Assembly (NCBI GenBank): GCA_002929055.1
Contig: PERY01000012.1
Span: 17,649-81,648, forward strand
Length of the DNA stretch: 64,000 bases
Direction: 5' to 3'
Origin: Methylocystis sp.
GTDB lineage: Bacteria > Pseudomonadota > Alphaproteobacteria > Rhizobiales > Beijerinckiaceae
Positions 18,200 through 27,325 of the stretch are shown here, one piece after another; within the stretch, counting starts at the first letter, position 1; the number at the start of each line of letters is the position of its first letter. The notes beneath the pieces were generated by a model. It did not search any database. It saw nothing but the letters and a program-made list of their open reading frames with translations, and was not told where the DNA came from. The translations under genes were made by a program, and so were the position numbers.

Positions 18200-18697
18200 A
18201 TGATCGACCTTGTCATCAAATTCTTTCCCATGACGGTCGCCGATGAAGCGCAGATCGAGAAACTCGACGAGCGCGCCTTCGGCCCCGGTCGCTATGCGCG
18301 GACAGCCTACCGTCTGCGCGAGGGCGTGCCACCCGATTTGTCGCTGTCTTTCGTGGCGCGCGTCGGCACGTTGCTGGTCGGCGCCAATCGCATGACGCCC
18401 ATTCTCGTAAGCTCCACGCCCGCCATGCTGCTGGGGCCACTGACCGTGGAGCCGGCTTTTCGCTCGCAGGGCGTCGGCGAGGCGCTGGTCAAACATTCCC
18501 TCGACGCCGCCCGTGAAAAGGGCCACGGACTCGTGCTGCTCGTCGGCGATGACGACTATTACGCGCGGCTCGGCTTTTCCCGCGTGCCGCGCGGCAAGAT
18601 CATCATGCCGGGGCCGGTCGACCCCGACCGCCTGCTCTTTTGCGAATTGCAGCCCGGCGCCTTCGACGCCGCGAGCGGCAAGATGCGGCGCGCGTGA
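18200..18697 (+). CDS. GNAT family N-acetyltransferase, YhbS/COG3153-like
   Basis: A 165-residue acetyltransferase with start set at 18200 (MIDLVIKFFPMTVADEAQIEKLDERAFGPGRYARTAYRLREG); ATGs at 18128 and 18182 are also in frame. The CoA-binding motif is LLGPLTVEPAFRSQGVGEALV (RxxGxG/A), followed by LVLLVGDDDYYARLGFSRV, the signature of the COG3153 (YhbS) group. Substrate unknown. Its stop overlaps a possible GTG start (18694) of zapE, whose ATG lies 2 bp downstream of the stop, so the two are likely co-translated. Confidence 0.85.
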   Translation: MIDLVIKFFPMTVADEAQIEKLDERAFGPGRYARTAYRLREGVPPDLSLSFVARVGTLLVGANRMTPILVSSTPAMLLGPLTVEPAFRSQGVGEALVKHSLDAAREKGHGLVLLVGDDDYYARLGFSRVPRGKIIMPGPVDPDRLLFCELQPGAFDAASGKMRRA

Positions 18698-18699
18698 CG

Positions 18700-19845
18700 A
18701 TGAACGGCCCGCTCATCGAACGCTACGAAGCGCTCGTGCGCGAGCGCGGCCTGCATCCGGACGACTCCCAGCGCGAAGCTGTGAAGAAGCTGCAGGCCTT
18801 GCTCGACGCGCTGAAAAAGGGCCGCGCCCCGGCGGCGCCCCTGCCCCGCGTGCTGAGCGCCTTCTTCTGGCAGGAAGAGAGGCCGCGCGGCCTCTATCTG
18901 TGGGGAGGCGTGGGCCGTGGCAAGACGATGTTGATGAACCTCTTCTTCGACATGGCCCCCGTCGAGAAGAAGCGCCGCGCGCATTTCCACGCCTTCATGG
19001 CCGATGTGCACGACCGTCTGCATCGCGCGCGGAAGGCGGCGTCGGCCGGAGTCGCCGATCCAGTGACGCAGGCGGCACGGCAGATCGCCGCCGAGACACG
19101 CCTTCTGTGTTTCGACGAATTTGCCGTGACCGACATCGCGGACGCATCGATCCTCGCCCGGCTCTTCGCGACGCTTTTCACAGAGGGCGTCGTCGTCGTC
19201 GCGACCTCCAACGTCGAGCCTTCGCGACTCTACGAGGGCGGGCGCAACCGCGATCTTTTCCTGCCCTTCATCGCGCTGCTCCAGCAGCACATGGACGTCA
19301 TGCATCTTGCCGGGCCGGTCGACTACCGGGCGCGTCAGGACTGCATCGGCGAGGTCTTCTTCACGCCGGCCGACGAGAATGCGCACGCCGCGCTGGACGC
19401 GCTGTTTTTTGCGCTCACTGGCGTCAGGAGCGGCGCGCCGGCGACGATAGAAGTGAAGCGGCGCACTGTGTTCATCCCGCAAACTTCGGGGCGCGTCGCG
19501 CGCTTCCGCTTCGCGGACGTCTGCGGCCGTCCGCTTGCGGCGGGCGACTATCTGGCGCTCGCCAGGCGCTTCGACGCCATCATCGTGGACGATGCGCCGA
19601 TCCTCGCCCCCGAACAGCGCAACGAGGCGCGCCGCTTCATCATGCTCGTGGACGTGCTTTACGAGGCGCGCGCGCTGCTGGCGCTCTCCGCCGCGGCGGA
19701 GCCGGAGCATCTCTACCATGCGCCGCATGGCGCAGAGGCGCGCGAATTCCAGCGCGCGGTCTCCCGCCTCACGGAAATGCGCGCGCGCAGCTATCTGGAA
19801 AGCTGCGCCGTCGCCGATGCGCTGGCGCCGCTTCTCACGGACTGA
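18700..19845 (+). CDS. zapE: Cell division-associated ATPase ZapE (AFG1-like)
   Basis: A 381-residue AFG1/ZapE ATPase. The N-terminal MNGPLIERYEALVRERGLHPDDSQREAVKKLQ is diagnostic. Walker A is LWGGVGRGKTMLMN, Walker B LLCFDEFAVTD, sensor 1 VVATSNVEPSRLYEGG, followed by the family stretch LFLPFIALLQQHMDV. The C-terminus contains FADVCGRPLAAGDYLALAR and DDAPIL. In E. coli ZapE destabilises FtsZ polymers under low oxygen; the mitochondrial AFG1 homologue assists protein turnover. ATG at 18700 or GTG at 18694 are both possible. In many Hyphomicrobiales zapE is near mdh/sdh genes; here it follows a GNAT gene. Confidence 0.92.
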   Translation: MNGPLIERYEALVRERGLHPDDSQREAVKKLQALLDALKKGRAPAAPLPRVLSAFFWQEERPRGLYLWGGVGRGKTMLMNLFFDMAPVEKKRRAHFHAFMADVHDRLHRARKAASAGVADPVTQAARQIAAETRLLCFDEFAVTDIADASILARLFATLFTEGVVVVATSNVEPSRLYEGGRNRDLFLPFIALLQQHMDVMHLAGPVDYRARQDCIGEVFFTPADENAHAALDALFFALTGVRSGAPATIEVKRRTVFIPQTSGRVARFRFADVCGRPLAAGDYLALARRFDAIIVDDAPILAPEQRNEARRFIMLVDVLYEARALLALSAAAEPEHLYHAPHGAEAREFQRAVSRLTEMRARSYLESCAVADALAPLLTD

Positions 19846-19857
19846 CGGACGCGACGC

Positions 19858-20151
19858 TCACGGCTTCGACATGCATTCCGCGATGTCGCTGTCTTTCTTC
19901 ATCTGCTCGAAACGGTCCGTGCAATAGCGCTCGAGATCGGGACGCTTGGCCGCATCTGTGGAGGCGGCGCGGATGCCCATGGCCGCGTCGAGCAACTCCT
20001 TCTGCGCGGCGTGGACCTGCTTGGGCTTCAAGAGCCCCGAGCACGCCTCATAGCGCTTCAGAAGCGCGTCGCATTGCGGCACGCCGGTCGGGTCGACGGC
20101 GAAGGCGGGCGTGGCCGCAAGAACGAACAGAAGGGCGAGACGATTTTTCAC
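19858..20151 (-). CDS. Small exported protein with conserved cysteines
   Basis: A 97-residue precursor. Start is GTG at 20151, opening directly into a signal peptide (KNRLALLFVLAATPAFA-VDP); the longer frame upstream is unlikely. The mature helical domain has four cysteines (CDALLKRYEAC, YCTDRFEQM, AEC), the CX9C-like first pair being typical of small helical-hairpin periplasmic proteins. Unknown function. It ends 12 bp after the convergent zapE. Confidence 0.65.
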   Translation of the reverse strand: MKNRLALLFVLAATPAFAVDPTGVPQCDALLKRYEACSGLLKPKQVHAAQKELLDAAMGIRAASTDAAKRPDLERYCTDRFEQMKKDSDIAECMSKP

Positions 20152-20263
20152 GGGCTTACAGCCTCTTCTTGGTTGAACGAGGGGGAGGCTATAGCGCATT
20201 TTTGCGCGGATCGGTATGGACAAGCTCGCTTTGACGAAGTTGCGCGCGAGAGCGGCCCGGCAA

Positions 20264-20306
20264 GAAAAGAAAACGGGCGGCGGGCCTTTCCTGGGACCCG
20301 CCGCCC
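20264..20306 (-). terminator. Intrinsic terminator after nlpD-like gene
   Basis: On the minus strand a perfect 10-bp stem (GGGCGGCGGG with CCCGCCGCCC, at 20297-20306 and 20275-20284) is followed by a T-rich tail GTTTTCTTTTC (20264-20274). It lies about 60 bp beyond the stop of the LysM/M23 lipoprotein gene and probably ends the surE-pcm-nlpD transcript. Confidence 0.85.
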
Positions 20307-20364
20307 TGCTGATCTCCGGCGTAAGTGTCTCGCGAACGCCGGAGAATTCCGCCCCGCGCGTTCT

Positions 20365-21909
20365 TTACAGACCCGCGAGGAAATTGGTCGGATCGACCGG
20401 CGTCGAGCCCTTGCGCAGTTCGAAGTGCAACTGCGGAGACCCCACATTGCCGGACTGGCCGGACCTGGCGATCGTCTGGCCGCGCTTGACCGTATCGCCG
20501 CGCTTCACGTCGAGCGCGCCATTGTGGGCGTAGGCGGTGACGAAGCCGTTGGGGTGACGGATCAGCACGAGATTGCCGTAGCCCTTCAGCTCGCTGCCGG
20601 CGTATGCCACCGTGCCGCCTTCGGCCGCCTTCACCGGCGTGCCTTCCGGCACGGCGATGTTGATGCCGTCATTGCCGCCCGACGAGAAGCCCTGGATGAT
20701 GCGGCCGCGCGCGGGCCAGCGGAACTCGGGCTTGTCGCTGTCGAGGGAGACCTTGGTCGCCTCCTCGGCGGGCGGAATGGACGCGGTCGTCGTCTTGTCG
20801 ACCGGCTTCTCGGCGACGGCGACCTTGGGCTGCGGCTTTTCGGCGGGCGCCTCGGCGACGGGCTGCGAGCGCGCGGCCTCGGCCTTGGCGAGACGCTCGG
20901 CCTTGGCGGCCCTGGCGGCCTCCGCCTTGGCGAGACGCGCTTCCTCGGCGGCTTTGGCGGCCTCTGCCTTCGCGGCGCCGGCCTTGGCCGTGTCGACCCT
21001 GGCCTTGGCGGCCTCCGCTTTCGCCAGTTTCGCCTTCTCGGCGGCGGCCCTGGCTTCGGCGGCCTTCAATTCGGCGGTCTTCTTCGCTTCGGCGCCTTTC
21101 TGGGCAGCAGCCTTCTCGGCCTCGACCTTGGCGAGACGCGCCTCATCGGCGGCCTTCTCGGCTTCGGCCTTCTTCTGGCGCTTCAGCTCCTGGTCCTTTG
21201 CGCCCGCCTCGGCCTTCCTGGCCTTGGCTTCCTCCTCGCGAGCGGCCTTTGCGGCGGCTTCAGCCTTGCGCTGCTCTTCGCGGGCGGATTTGGCGGCGGC
21301 TTCGGCCTTGCGCTGCTCCTCGCGGGCGGCGGCGGCTTCGGCCTTCGGATCGGGCTTCGCCTCCGCGACCTTCGCCGGAACGGCGGGGGCGGCGGGCGCG
21401 GCCGAACGGGCGACGGCGCCGGCGCGGTAAACGGGGATGATGATGCGCGAGCCGGGCTGCACCTGCGCAGCCGTCGAATAACCATTGGCGCGCAGCAGCG
21501 CGTCGGTCGGCACGCCGAAGCGCGTGGCGAGAACCGCCGCGGATTCACCCTGGCCGACCGTCACCGGCGTGCCGCCGTCAGCGGTCCAGTGAGAGGCGCC
21601 GGCGCCGCCGACCGGAGCGGCGGAAGCCACCGGGGCGGGAACCGGAGCGCGGTAAGGCGTGGAAGCGGCGCCCGGAGCCGGCAGCGGGCGCTGCTCGACG
21701 CGGGGCGCGGAGCCGATGGCGCCCGTCGGCGAGCGGTCGACGCCGCGCGAGGCGCTGACCTTGGGCGCGCCTCCGGAGGTGAAAGGATCGGCGAAGGGAT
21801 CTGAGAAGCGCGAGGCGTCGGAACAACCCGCCATCAGCGCGGCCGCTCCCGCGGCCAACATGAGCCGCACTGCGGCCCGCGGATAAGCAATATGACGCTT
21901 TTTAGCCAT
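20365..21909 (-). CDS. nlpD: NlpD-like LysM and degenerate M23 (LytM) lipoprotein
   Basis: A 514-residue lipoprotein: signal peptide with lipobox LMAGC, LysM domain at about residues 116-161 (VTVGQGESAAVLATRFGV to SRIIIPVY), a long Ala/Lys/Glu-rich coiled-coil at about 185-345 built of AEAAKAREEQRK-type repeats, and a C-terminal LytM domain at about 395-510. The LytM zinc ligands are missing: the first motif reads GGNDGINIAV rather than HxGxD, and the last reads PQLHFE rather than HxH. E. coli NlpD is degenerate in the same way and activates amidase AmiC, so this protein is probably an amidase activator at the septum rather than a peptidase. It follows pcm, as is conserved in the order. Confidence 0.9.
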   Translation of the reverse strand: MAKKRHIAYPRAAVRLMLAAGAAALMAGCSDASRFSDPFADPFTSGGAPKVSASRGVDRSPTGAIGSAPRVEQRPLPAPGAASTPYRAPVPAPVASAAPVGGAGASHWTADGGTPVTVGQGESAAVLATRFGVPTDALLRANGYSTAAQVQPGSRIIIPVYRAGAVARSAAPAAPAVPAKVAEAKPDPKAEAAAAREEQRKAEAAAKSAREEQRKAEAAAKAAREEEAKARKAEAGAKDQELKRQKKAEAEKAADEARLAKVEAEKAAAQKGAEAKKTAELKAAEARAAAEKAKLAKAEAAKARVDTAKAGAAKAEAAKAAEEARLAKAEAARAAKAERLAKAEAARSQPVAEAPAEKPQPKVAVAEKPVDKTTTASIPPAEEATKVSLDSDKPEFRWPARGRIIQGFSSGGNDGINIAVPEGTPVKAAEGGTVAYAGSELKGYGNLVLIRHPNGFVTAYAHNGALDVKRGDTVKRGQTIARSGQSGNVGSPQLHFELRKGSTPVDPTNFLAGL

Positions 21910-22033
21910 GACGACCCACTCGCACGCTTCAACTACACGTTAGTTGTAGGCGCAGGCGGGTTAAGGAGCCGTTTAAGATGAACGCCGGTTGAGCGACTTC
22001 ACGAAAATCTTCAGCATAGTGGAAAGCTTCGAT

Positions 22034-22723
22034 TTACAGTGACTTTGCGGCCCCACTGGTGGCCGCGCAAAGGCTGTGGGGGCCAAGGTCCGACTCGCGC
22101 AGGGCGCCCCCTTCAATGCGATCAACCTTAATCAATCGTTGACGCGGACGCGCATCCGGGCCGCCGCCTTCGCTGCGCGCGTAAACGAGCGCGCCGCCGG
22201 GCGAGAGGATTTTCAGCAGCGCGGCGGGCGGCGCGTGGAGCGCGGCTTCTACAATGATGCGGTCGAACTCGCCGAGGGTGCGGGCGGGCTCCAGTCCATC
22301 GCCATGCATCGCCAGGGCGTTGGAGACGCCAAGCGCGGCGAGCTTGCGCGCCGCCTCTATGGCCAGCGTCTCGAAACGCTCGATCGTCACGACCTCGCGC
22401 GCGAGACGCGCAAGTATGGCCGCGCCATAGCCCGAGCCCGTGCCGACCTCGAGCACGCGGTGGCCCCTGCCGATGCGCAGCGCCTCGATCCGCCGCCCGA
22501 TGTCCGCCGGGCGCGACATGGTCTGCCCGCAGCCGAGCGGCAGCGACATGTTGCGGTTGGCGAGATCGCGAAATCTGAACGGCGCGAAGGCTTCGCGCGG
22601 CACGGACTCTATCGCGCGCATGACGGAAATGTCCCGCACCCCCGCCTGACGCACAGCGAGGAGCAGCGCGGCGCGCTCCTCGAAAGCGTTACTGGGGACG
22701 GCGATTCCGGGAGCCGCGCTCAT
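22034..22723 (-). CDS. pcm: Protein-L-isoaspartate O-methyltransferase
   Basis: A 229-residue SAM-dependent methyltransferase that methylates L-isoaspartyl residues in aged proteins, starting their repair. Start at 22723 is preceded by GAAGGAG and overlaps the surE stop in ATGA. The SAM-binding motif I is VLEVGTGSGYGAAILARLA, preceded by the PCMT substrate-side region (ESVPREAFAPFRFRDLANRNMSLPLGCGQTMSRP), with motif II at FDRIIVEAALH. Length is normal. It sits in the surE-pcm-nlpD arrangement, translationally coupled to surE. Confidence 0.93.
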   Translation of the reverse strand: MSAAPGIAVPSNAFEERAALLLAVRQAGVRDISVMRAIESVPREAFAPFRFRDLANRNMSLPLGCGQTMSRPADIGRRIEALRIGRGHRVLEVGTGSGYGAAILARLAREVVTIERFETLAIEAARKLAALGVSNALAMHGDGLEPARTLGEFDRIIVEAALHAPPAALLKILSPGGALVYARSEGGGPDARPRQRLIKVDRIEGGALRESDLGPHSLCAATSGAAKSL

Positions 22724-23505
22724 ATGCGCTCCTTCTCGCTTTCCTCGAAGGCCGCCGCGAGCCGGGTCACGGTGGGATGATCCGTGAGGTCGAGTTGCAG
22801 CGGCGTCACCGAAATCCTGTGCTCCTCCACCGCCTGCAGATCCGTTCCGGCGCCGGGCGTGAAATCGGCGCGCTGGAAGGAGATCCAGTGATAGGGATTG
22901 CCGCGCCCGTCCTTGCGGTCCTCGATACGCATGAGGTCGTTGCTGCGCCGGCCCTGCATGGTGACGGCGACGCCCTGAACCTCCTGTGGCGGGCAACTCG
23001 GGAAGTTGACGTTCATCAGCACGTTTGGCGGAATGCCCGCGGCGAGGAGCTTGCGCACGATTCCCGGGCCATGCGTTTGCGCGCAGTCCCAGTGAATCGC
23101 GTTGCGGCCGGAAAAGAAGTCGTAACACTGCGACAGCGCTATCGCCGGAATGCCGAGGATCGTCGCCTCCATTGCGCCTGCGATGGTGCCGGAATACGTC
23201 ACGTCCTCCGCGATGTTCTGGCCGCTGTTCACGCCCGAGATCACGAGATCGGGCGGATGATCCAGCAGCAGCTTGCGCACGCCCATGATGATGCAGTCGG
23301 TCGGCGTGCCCTTCACCGCGAAATGACGCGGCGAAATTTCGCGCAGGCGCAGCGGATCGTTCAGCGAAAGCGAATGCGCGACGCCGGATTGCTCGAGTTC
23401 CGGGGCGATGACGAACACATCGTCCGAAATCGCGCGGGCGATGCTCTCGGCGACCTTGAGGCCGGCCGCGTGCACGCCGTCGTCGTTGGTGATCAGAATG
23501 CGCAT
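22720..23505 (-). CDS. surE: 5'-nucleotidase SurE
   Basis: A 261-residue metal-dependent nucleoside 5'-/3'-monophosphate phosphatase. The start at 23505 begins the conserved MRILITNDDG, whose two Asp residues bind the metal; the upstream in-frame extension is not protein-like. Further motifs are APELEQSGVAHSLSLNDPLR, VKGTPTDCIIMGVRKLL, DLVISGVNSGQNIAEDVTYSGTIAGA and LMNVNFP. It is coupled to pcm by a 4-bp ATGA overlap. In many relatives surE directly follows serS; here a plus-strand gene (23642-24094) lies between them. Confidence 0.95.
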   Translation of the reverse strand: MRILITNDDGVHAAGLKVAESIARAISDDVFVIAPELEQSGVAHSLSLNDPLRLREISPRHFAVKGTPTDCIIMGVRKLLLDHPPDLVISGVNSGQNIAEDVTYSGTIAGAMEATILGIPAIALSQCYDFFSGRNAIHWDCAQTHGPGIVRKLLAAGIPPNVLMNVNFPSCPPQEVQGVAVTMQGRRSNDLMRIEDRKDGRGNPYHWISFQRADFTPGAGTDLQAVEEHRISVTPLQLDLTDHPTVTRLAAAFEESEKERI

Positions 23506-23641
23506 CAGGCGTTTATCCCAGGCTCCGCCAAGCCGGGCGGGAGCGTGGCGGAACGTCGATGTTTTTGAACCGATTCGGCCGCTTGCGTCCACCCGCGCCC
23601 TACATGGAGCGAGGGTTCTGGGGTTGCACAGGGAGATAGTA

Positions 23642-24094
23642 ATGGGTTCAAAACTTACGCCTCTGCTTGCCGCCGCGGCGCTCGCCGCATCGATGGGTTA
23701 CGCCGAAGCGCATCAATACCGTTCAGGGATGCGTAGCGTCGGGCATCAACATTATGGCATGTCCTACGGCCGTTACGGCATGTCGTCGACCCGTTTCGTT
23801 CCGCGCGCACGCTACGGCATGGCGCGGGTCCGCTACCGCGCCGCGCCGGCCTATTACGGCGCGGCCGCTCCCGGCTATGGCTATGGCCCGGCATATGGCG
23901 CGGGCTATGGCGCAGGTGGCCTCGTGGGGGGCGTCGCGACCGGCGTCGGCAGCGTCGTGAGCGCGCCCTTCGACATCCTCGGCGGCATCTTCGGCGGCGG
24001 TTCCGATTATGGAGCCTATGGCTACGGCGGCGCTCCGGCCTATGGCTATGGCGCCCCTTACGGGGCCGGGCAGCCGGTCGTGGCGGGATACTGA
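23642..24094 (+). CDS. Exported Gly/Tyr-rich protein with histidine-rich N-terminus
   Basis: A 150-residue precursor. The ATG at 23642 follows AGGGAG. The signal peptide (residues 1-23) ends AEA-HQY. Residues 24-75 are rich in His, Arg, Met and Tyr (SVGHQHYGMSYGRYGMSS), residues about 75-125 are hydrophobic Gly/Ala (GGLVGGVATGVGSVVSAPFDILGGIFGGG), and the tail is YGYGGAPAYGYG. No family recognised. It is inserted on the opposite strand between serS and surE. Upstream, GGAAC at about 23550 with CGATT 16 bases later vaguely resembles a general-stress (EcfG-type) promoter, but the match is poor. A stem-loop follows its stop. Confidence 0.7.
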   Translation: MGSKLTPLLAAAALAASMGYAEAHQYRSGMRSVGHQHYGMSYGRYGMSSTRFVPRARYGMARVRYRAAPAYYGAAAPGYGYGPAYGAGYGAGGLVGGVATGVGSVVSAPFDILGGIFGGGSDYGAYGYGGAPAYGYGAPYGAGQPVVAGY

Positions 24095-24107
24095 CCCCGC
24101 CCCCTTC

Positions 24108-24134
24108 AACCCCTCCCCTTACGGGGGAGGGGTT
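24108..24134. terminator. GC-rich stem-loop between convergent genes
   Basis: AACCCCTCCCC pairs perfectly (11 bp) with GGGGAGGGGTT around a 5-nt loop, 14 bases after the Gly/Tyr-rich gene and 9 bases before the serS stop. It is positioned as a shared terminator. Similar CCCCTCCCC/GGGGAGGGG hairpins are dispersed repeats in many Hyphomicrobiales. There is no T-run, so termination efficiency is uncertain. Confidence 0.55.
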
Positions 24135-24142
24135 GTGCGTCT

Positions 24143-25534
<1,392 letters not shown>

Positions 25535-25574
25535 CTACCGGCGCTCAGGCAGTAAGAGGCGATGTGTGCAAACC

Positions 25575-25682
25575 CGTCATGCCCGGCCTTGTGCCGGGCA
25601 TCCACGCGGCGCCGCCACGACGCCTTGTCGAACGAGGCCGCAACGTCTCGGCGTGGATGGCCGGGACAAGCCCGGCCATGAC
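25575..25682 (-). repeat. Composite palindromic repeat, copy 3 (inverted)
   Basis: A 108-bp copy of the element at 3910-4016 and 4370-4459, here in reverse orientation: the complement of arm B at 25575-25606, a spacer of about 44 bp, then the complement of arm A (CCGGGACAAGCCCGG core) at about 25652-25682. The conserved arm order and variable spacer show that the two arms move as one unit. Confidence 0.85.
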
Positions 25683-25706
25683 GGCGGGAGCTTGTTATTT
25701 GAGGCC

Positions 25707-25730
25707 CCTTCTCCCGCGAGTGGGAAAAGG
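25707..25730. repeat. Imperfect hairpin repeat
   Basis: CCTTCTCCC and GGGAAAAGG pair with one mismatch around a 6-nt loop, in the serS-tatC gap (tatC ends at 25752). This resembles the CCTTCTCCC/GGGAGAAGG dispersed hairpins of alphaproteobacteria. With only one copy in the window, its nature as a repeat is inferred from general knowledge. Confidence 0.4.
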
Positions 25731-25751
25731 AATCAAGCGGCCAAATGTCGC

Positions 25752-26540
25752 TCACTCCTGCGTCGCCGCTTCCTGCTCGGCTTTTTTCTTCTCGATCATC
25801 CGCACGGAGTAGATCGACGCCTCGTAGAGCAGCATCCCGGGAATCGCGAGCGCAAGCTGCGAGAAGACGTCCGGCGGCGTGAGGATCGCCGCGACGACGA
25901 AGACGATGACGATCGCGTAGCGGCGCTTCTCCCGGAGGAAGTCCGACGAGACGATTCCCACCTGCCCCAGCAGCGTCAGGATCACCGGCATCTGGAAAAC
26001 GACGCCAAACGCCAGCACCAGCGTCATGATGAGCGCCAGATATTCGGAAACGCGGGGCAGAAGCTCGATCTGCGGCTTGCCGGGTTCGTTGGCCTGTTGC
26101 ATGCCGATGAAGAAGCGTAGCAGGTTCGGCATGACGAGGAAATAAACGACCAGCGCGCCGATGGCGAAGAAGATGGGCGTTGCGAAAAGATACGGCCGGA
26201 AGGCCGCGCGCTCATGCCGATAGAGCCCCGGCGCGACGAAGGCGTAGAGCTGCGAGAACACCACCGGGCAGGACAGGAACGCCGCCGCGAAGAGCGCGAC
26301 CTTCATTTGCGTGAAGAAATATTCCTGGGGCGCCGTGTAGATCAGCCGCGCCTCCGGCCCCGCGACCTGCGTGTACGGGATCAGAAGGATGTTGTAGATG
26401 TCCTTGGCGAAAAAGAACGCGAGGATGAACATCGCGAGAAATGCGAGCAGCGCCCTGATGAGGCGCTCACGCAATTCCATGAGATGTTCGATCAGCGGCG
26501 CCTTGCTGGCTTCGATTTCCGCTTCGTCGGCCTCGGTCAT
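25752..26540 (-). CDS. tatC: Sec-independent protein translocase TatC
   Basis: A 262-residue polytopic inner-membrane protein, the twin-arginine signal-peptide receptor. Typical features are the cytosolic N-terminus with [21 protein letters not shown], periplasmic loop segments with the conserved Pro/Phe-rich [12 protein letters not shown], and [26 protein letters not shown], with six transmembrane helices in all. The C-terminus ends in a charged tail ([14 protein letters not shown]). Its ATG overlaps the tatB stop (ATGA), so the two are translationally coupled. Part of scpA-scpB-tatA-tatB-tatC. Confidence 0.96.
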   Translation of the reverse strand: MTEADEAEIEASKAPLIEHLMELRERLIRALLAFLAMFILAFFFAKDIYNILLIPYTQVAGPEARLIYTAPQEYFFTQMKVALFAAAFLSCPVVFSQLYAFVAPGLYRHERAAFRPYLFATPIFFAIGALVVYFLVMPNLLRFFIGMQQANEPGKPQIELLPRVSEYLALIMTLVLAFGVVFQMPVILTLLGQVGIVSSDFLREKRRYAIVIVFVVAAILTPPDVFSQLALAIPGMLLYEASIYSVRMIEKKKAEQEAATQE

Positions 26541-26899
26541 GCGCCGGCCTTCTTGTCAGCCTCAGCAGCCTCGTCGGAAGGAGATTCGGATCGCGGAGCG
26601 TCCCCCTTCACCGCGCTGGTGATCTGCTTGCGCGCCTCCGCCATTGGGTCGAAGGCGACGTCCAGTTTCGTGCTGGACATGACGGCGCGGTTCGTCTCTT
26701 CGATCTCCTTCTTGAGATCGGCGAGTTCGGCGTCGCGCATGGCGTCCATGAACTGGCCCTGAAACTCGGCGGCCATGCGGCGCATGCGCCCCGTCGCCTG
26801 CCCCAGCGTGCGCAGCACGCGCGGCAGATCCTTCGACGGAATCGCAATGAGCGCGACGATGCCGATGACGATGAGCTTGCCGGGATCGAGGTCGAACAT
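26537..26899 (-). CDS. tatB: Sec-independent protein translocase TatB
   Basis: A 120-residue protein with the N-terminal membrane helix [33 protein letters not shown], carrying the conserved Pro at the helix end, then an amphipathic helix ([15 protein letters not shown]) and a variable charged tail. TatB sits with TatC in the receptor complex for folded twin-arginine substrates. The sequence order tatA-tatB-tatC and the 4-bp overlap with tatC support the call over TatA. Confidence 0.93.
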   Translation of the reverse strand: MFDLDPGKLIVIGIVALIAIPSKDLPRVLRTLGQATGRMRRMAAEFQGQFMDAMRDAELADLKKEIEETNRAVMSSTKLDVAFDPMAEARKQITSAVKGDAPRSESPSDEAAEADKKAGA

Positions 26900-26940
26900 T
26901 TTTCCCCGCGCGGGCGCCGCGCTAAATCAGTCGTTCTGTT

Positions 26941-27171
26941 TCAGACGTTCTTGCCGTCGGCTGTCTTGTCGGCCTCTATGGCGCGGCGCTCGGCGTTCTG
27001 CTCGACGGGCTTCGTCGCCTCGGCGACGTCGTCCTCGGCCATGCCCTTCTTGAAGGCCTTGATGCCCTTCGCCACGTCGCCCATCACGTCGGAAATCTTG
27101 AACTTGCCGCCGAACAGGATAAAAACGACGCCGCCGACGATGATCCAGTGCCAGATCGACAGGCTGCCCAT
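26941..27171 (-). CDS. tatA: Sec-independent protein translocase TatA
   Basis: A 76-residue pore-forming Tat component. Start at 27171 gives [26 protein letters not shown]: a short membrane helix, the FGG hinge and an amphipathic helix ([17 protein letters not shown]), followed by an acidic/charged tail. The longer open frame upstream is not protein-like. It precedes tatB by 41 bp. It oligomerises on TatBC to transport folded proteins. Confidence 0.95.
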   Translation of the reverse strand: MGSLSIWHWIIVGGVVFILFGGKFKISDVMGDVAKGIKAFKKGMAEDDVAEATKPVEQNAERRAIEADKTADGKNV

Positions 27172-27325
27172 GACGCGACCCTCCGCGAGAGAAACGAACC
27201 GGAACCTCCGGCCGGATTGAGGCGAACCTATGCGGCCCGGGGTGCAAAAACAAGGCGAGCAACCGGCCGAAACGATAGTATTTCGGACAGGAAGCGGAGC
27301 CTTTCCGGCGACTGACGGCGAAAGC

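Noticed and set aside
20011..21804. 597-codon plus-strand frame with Gly/Leu-rich repeats
   Set aside because: It is the complement of the Ala/Lys/Glu coiled-coil of the NlpD-like gene; the repeats are explained by codon bias of that region.
21930..21946. Small inverted repeat CAACTA/TAGTTG before the NlpD-like start
   Set aside because: Only 6 bp per arm with a 5-nt loop and one occurrence; too weak to call an operator or attenuator.
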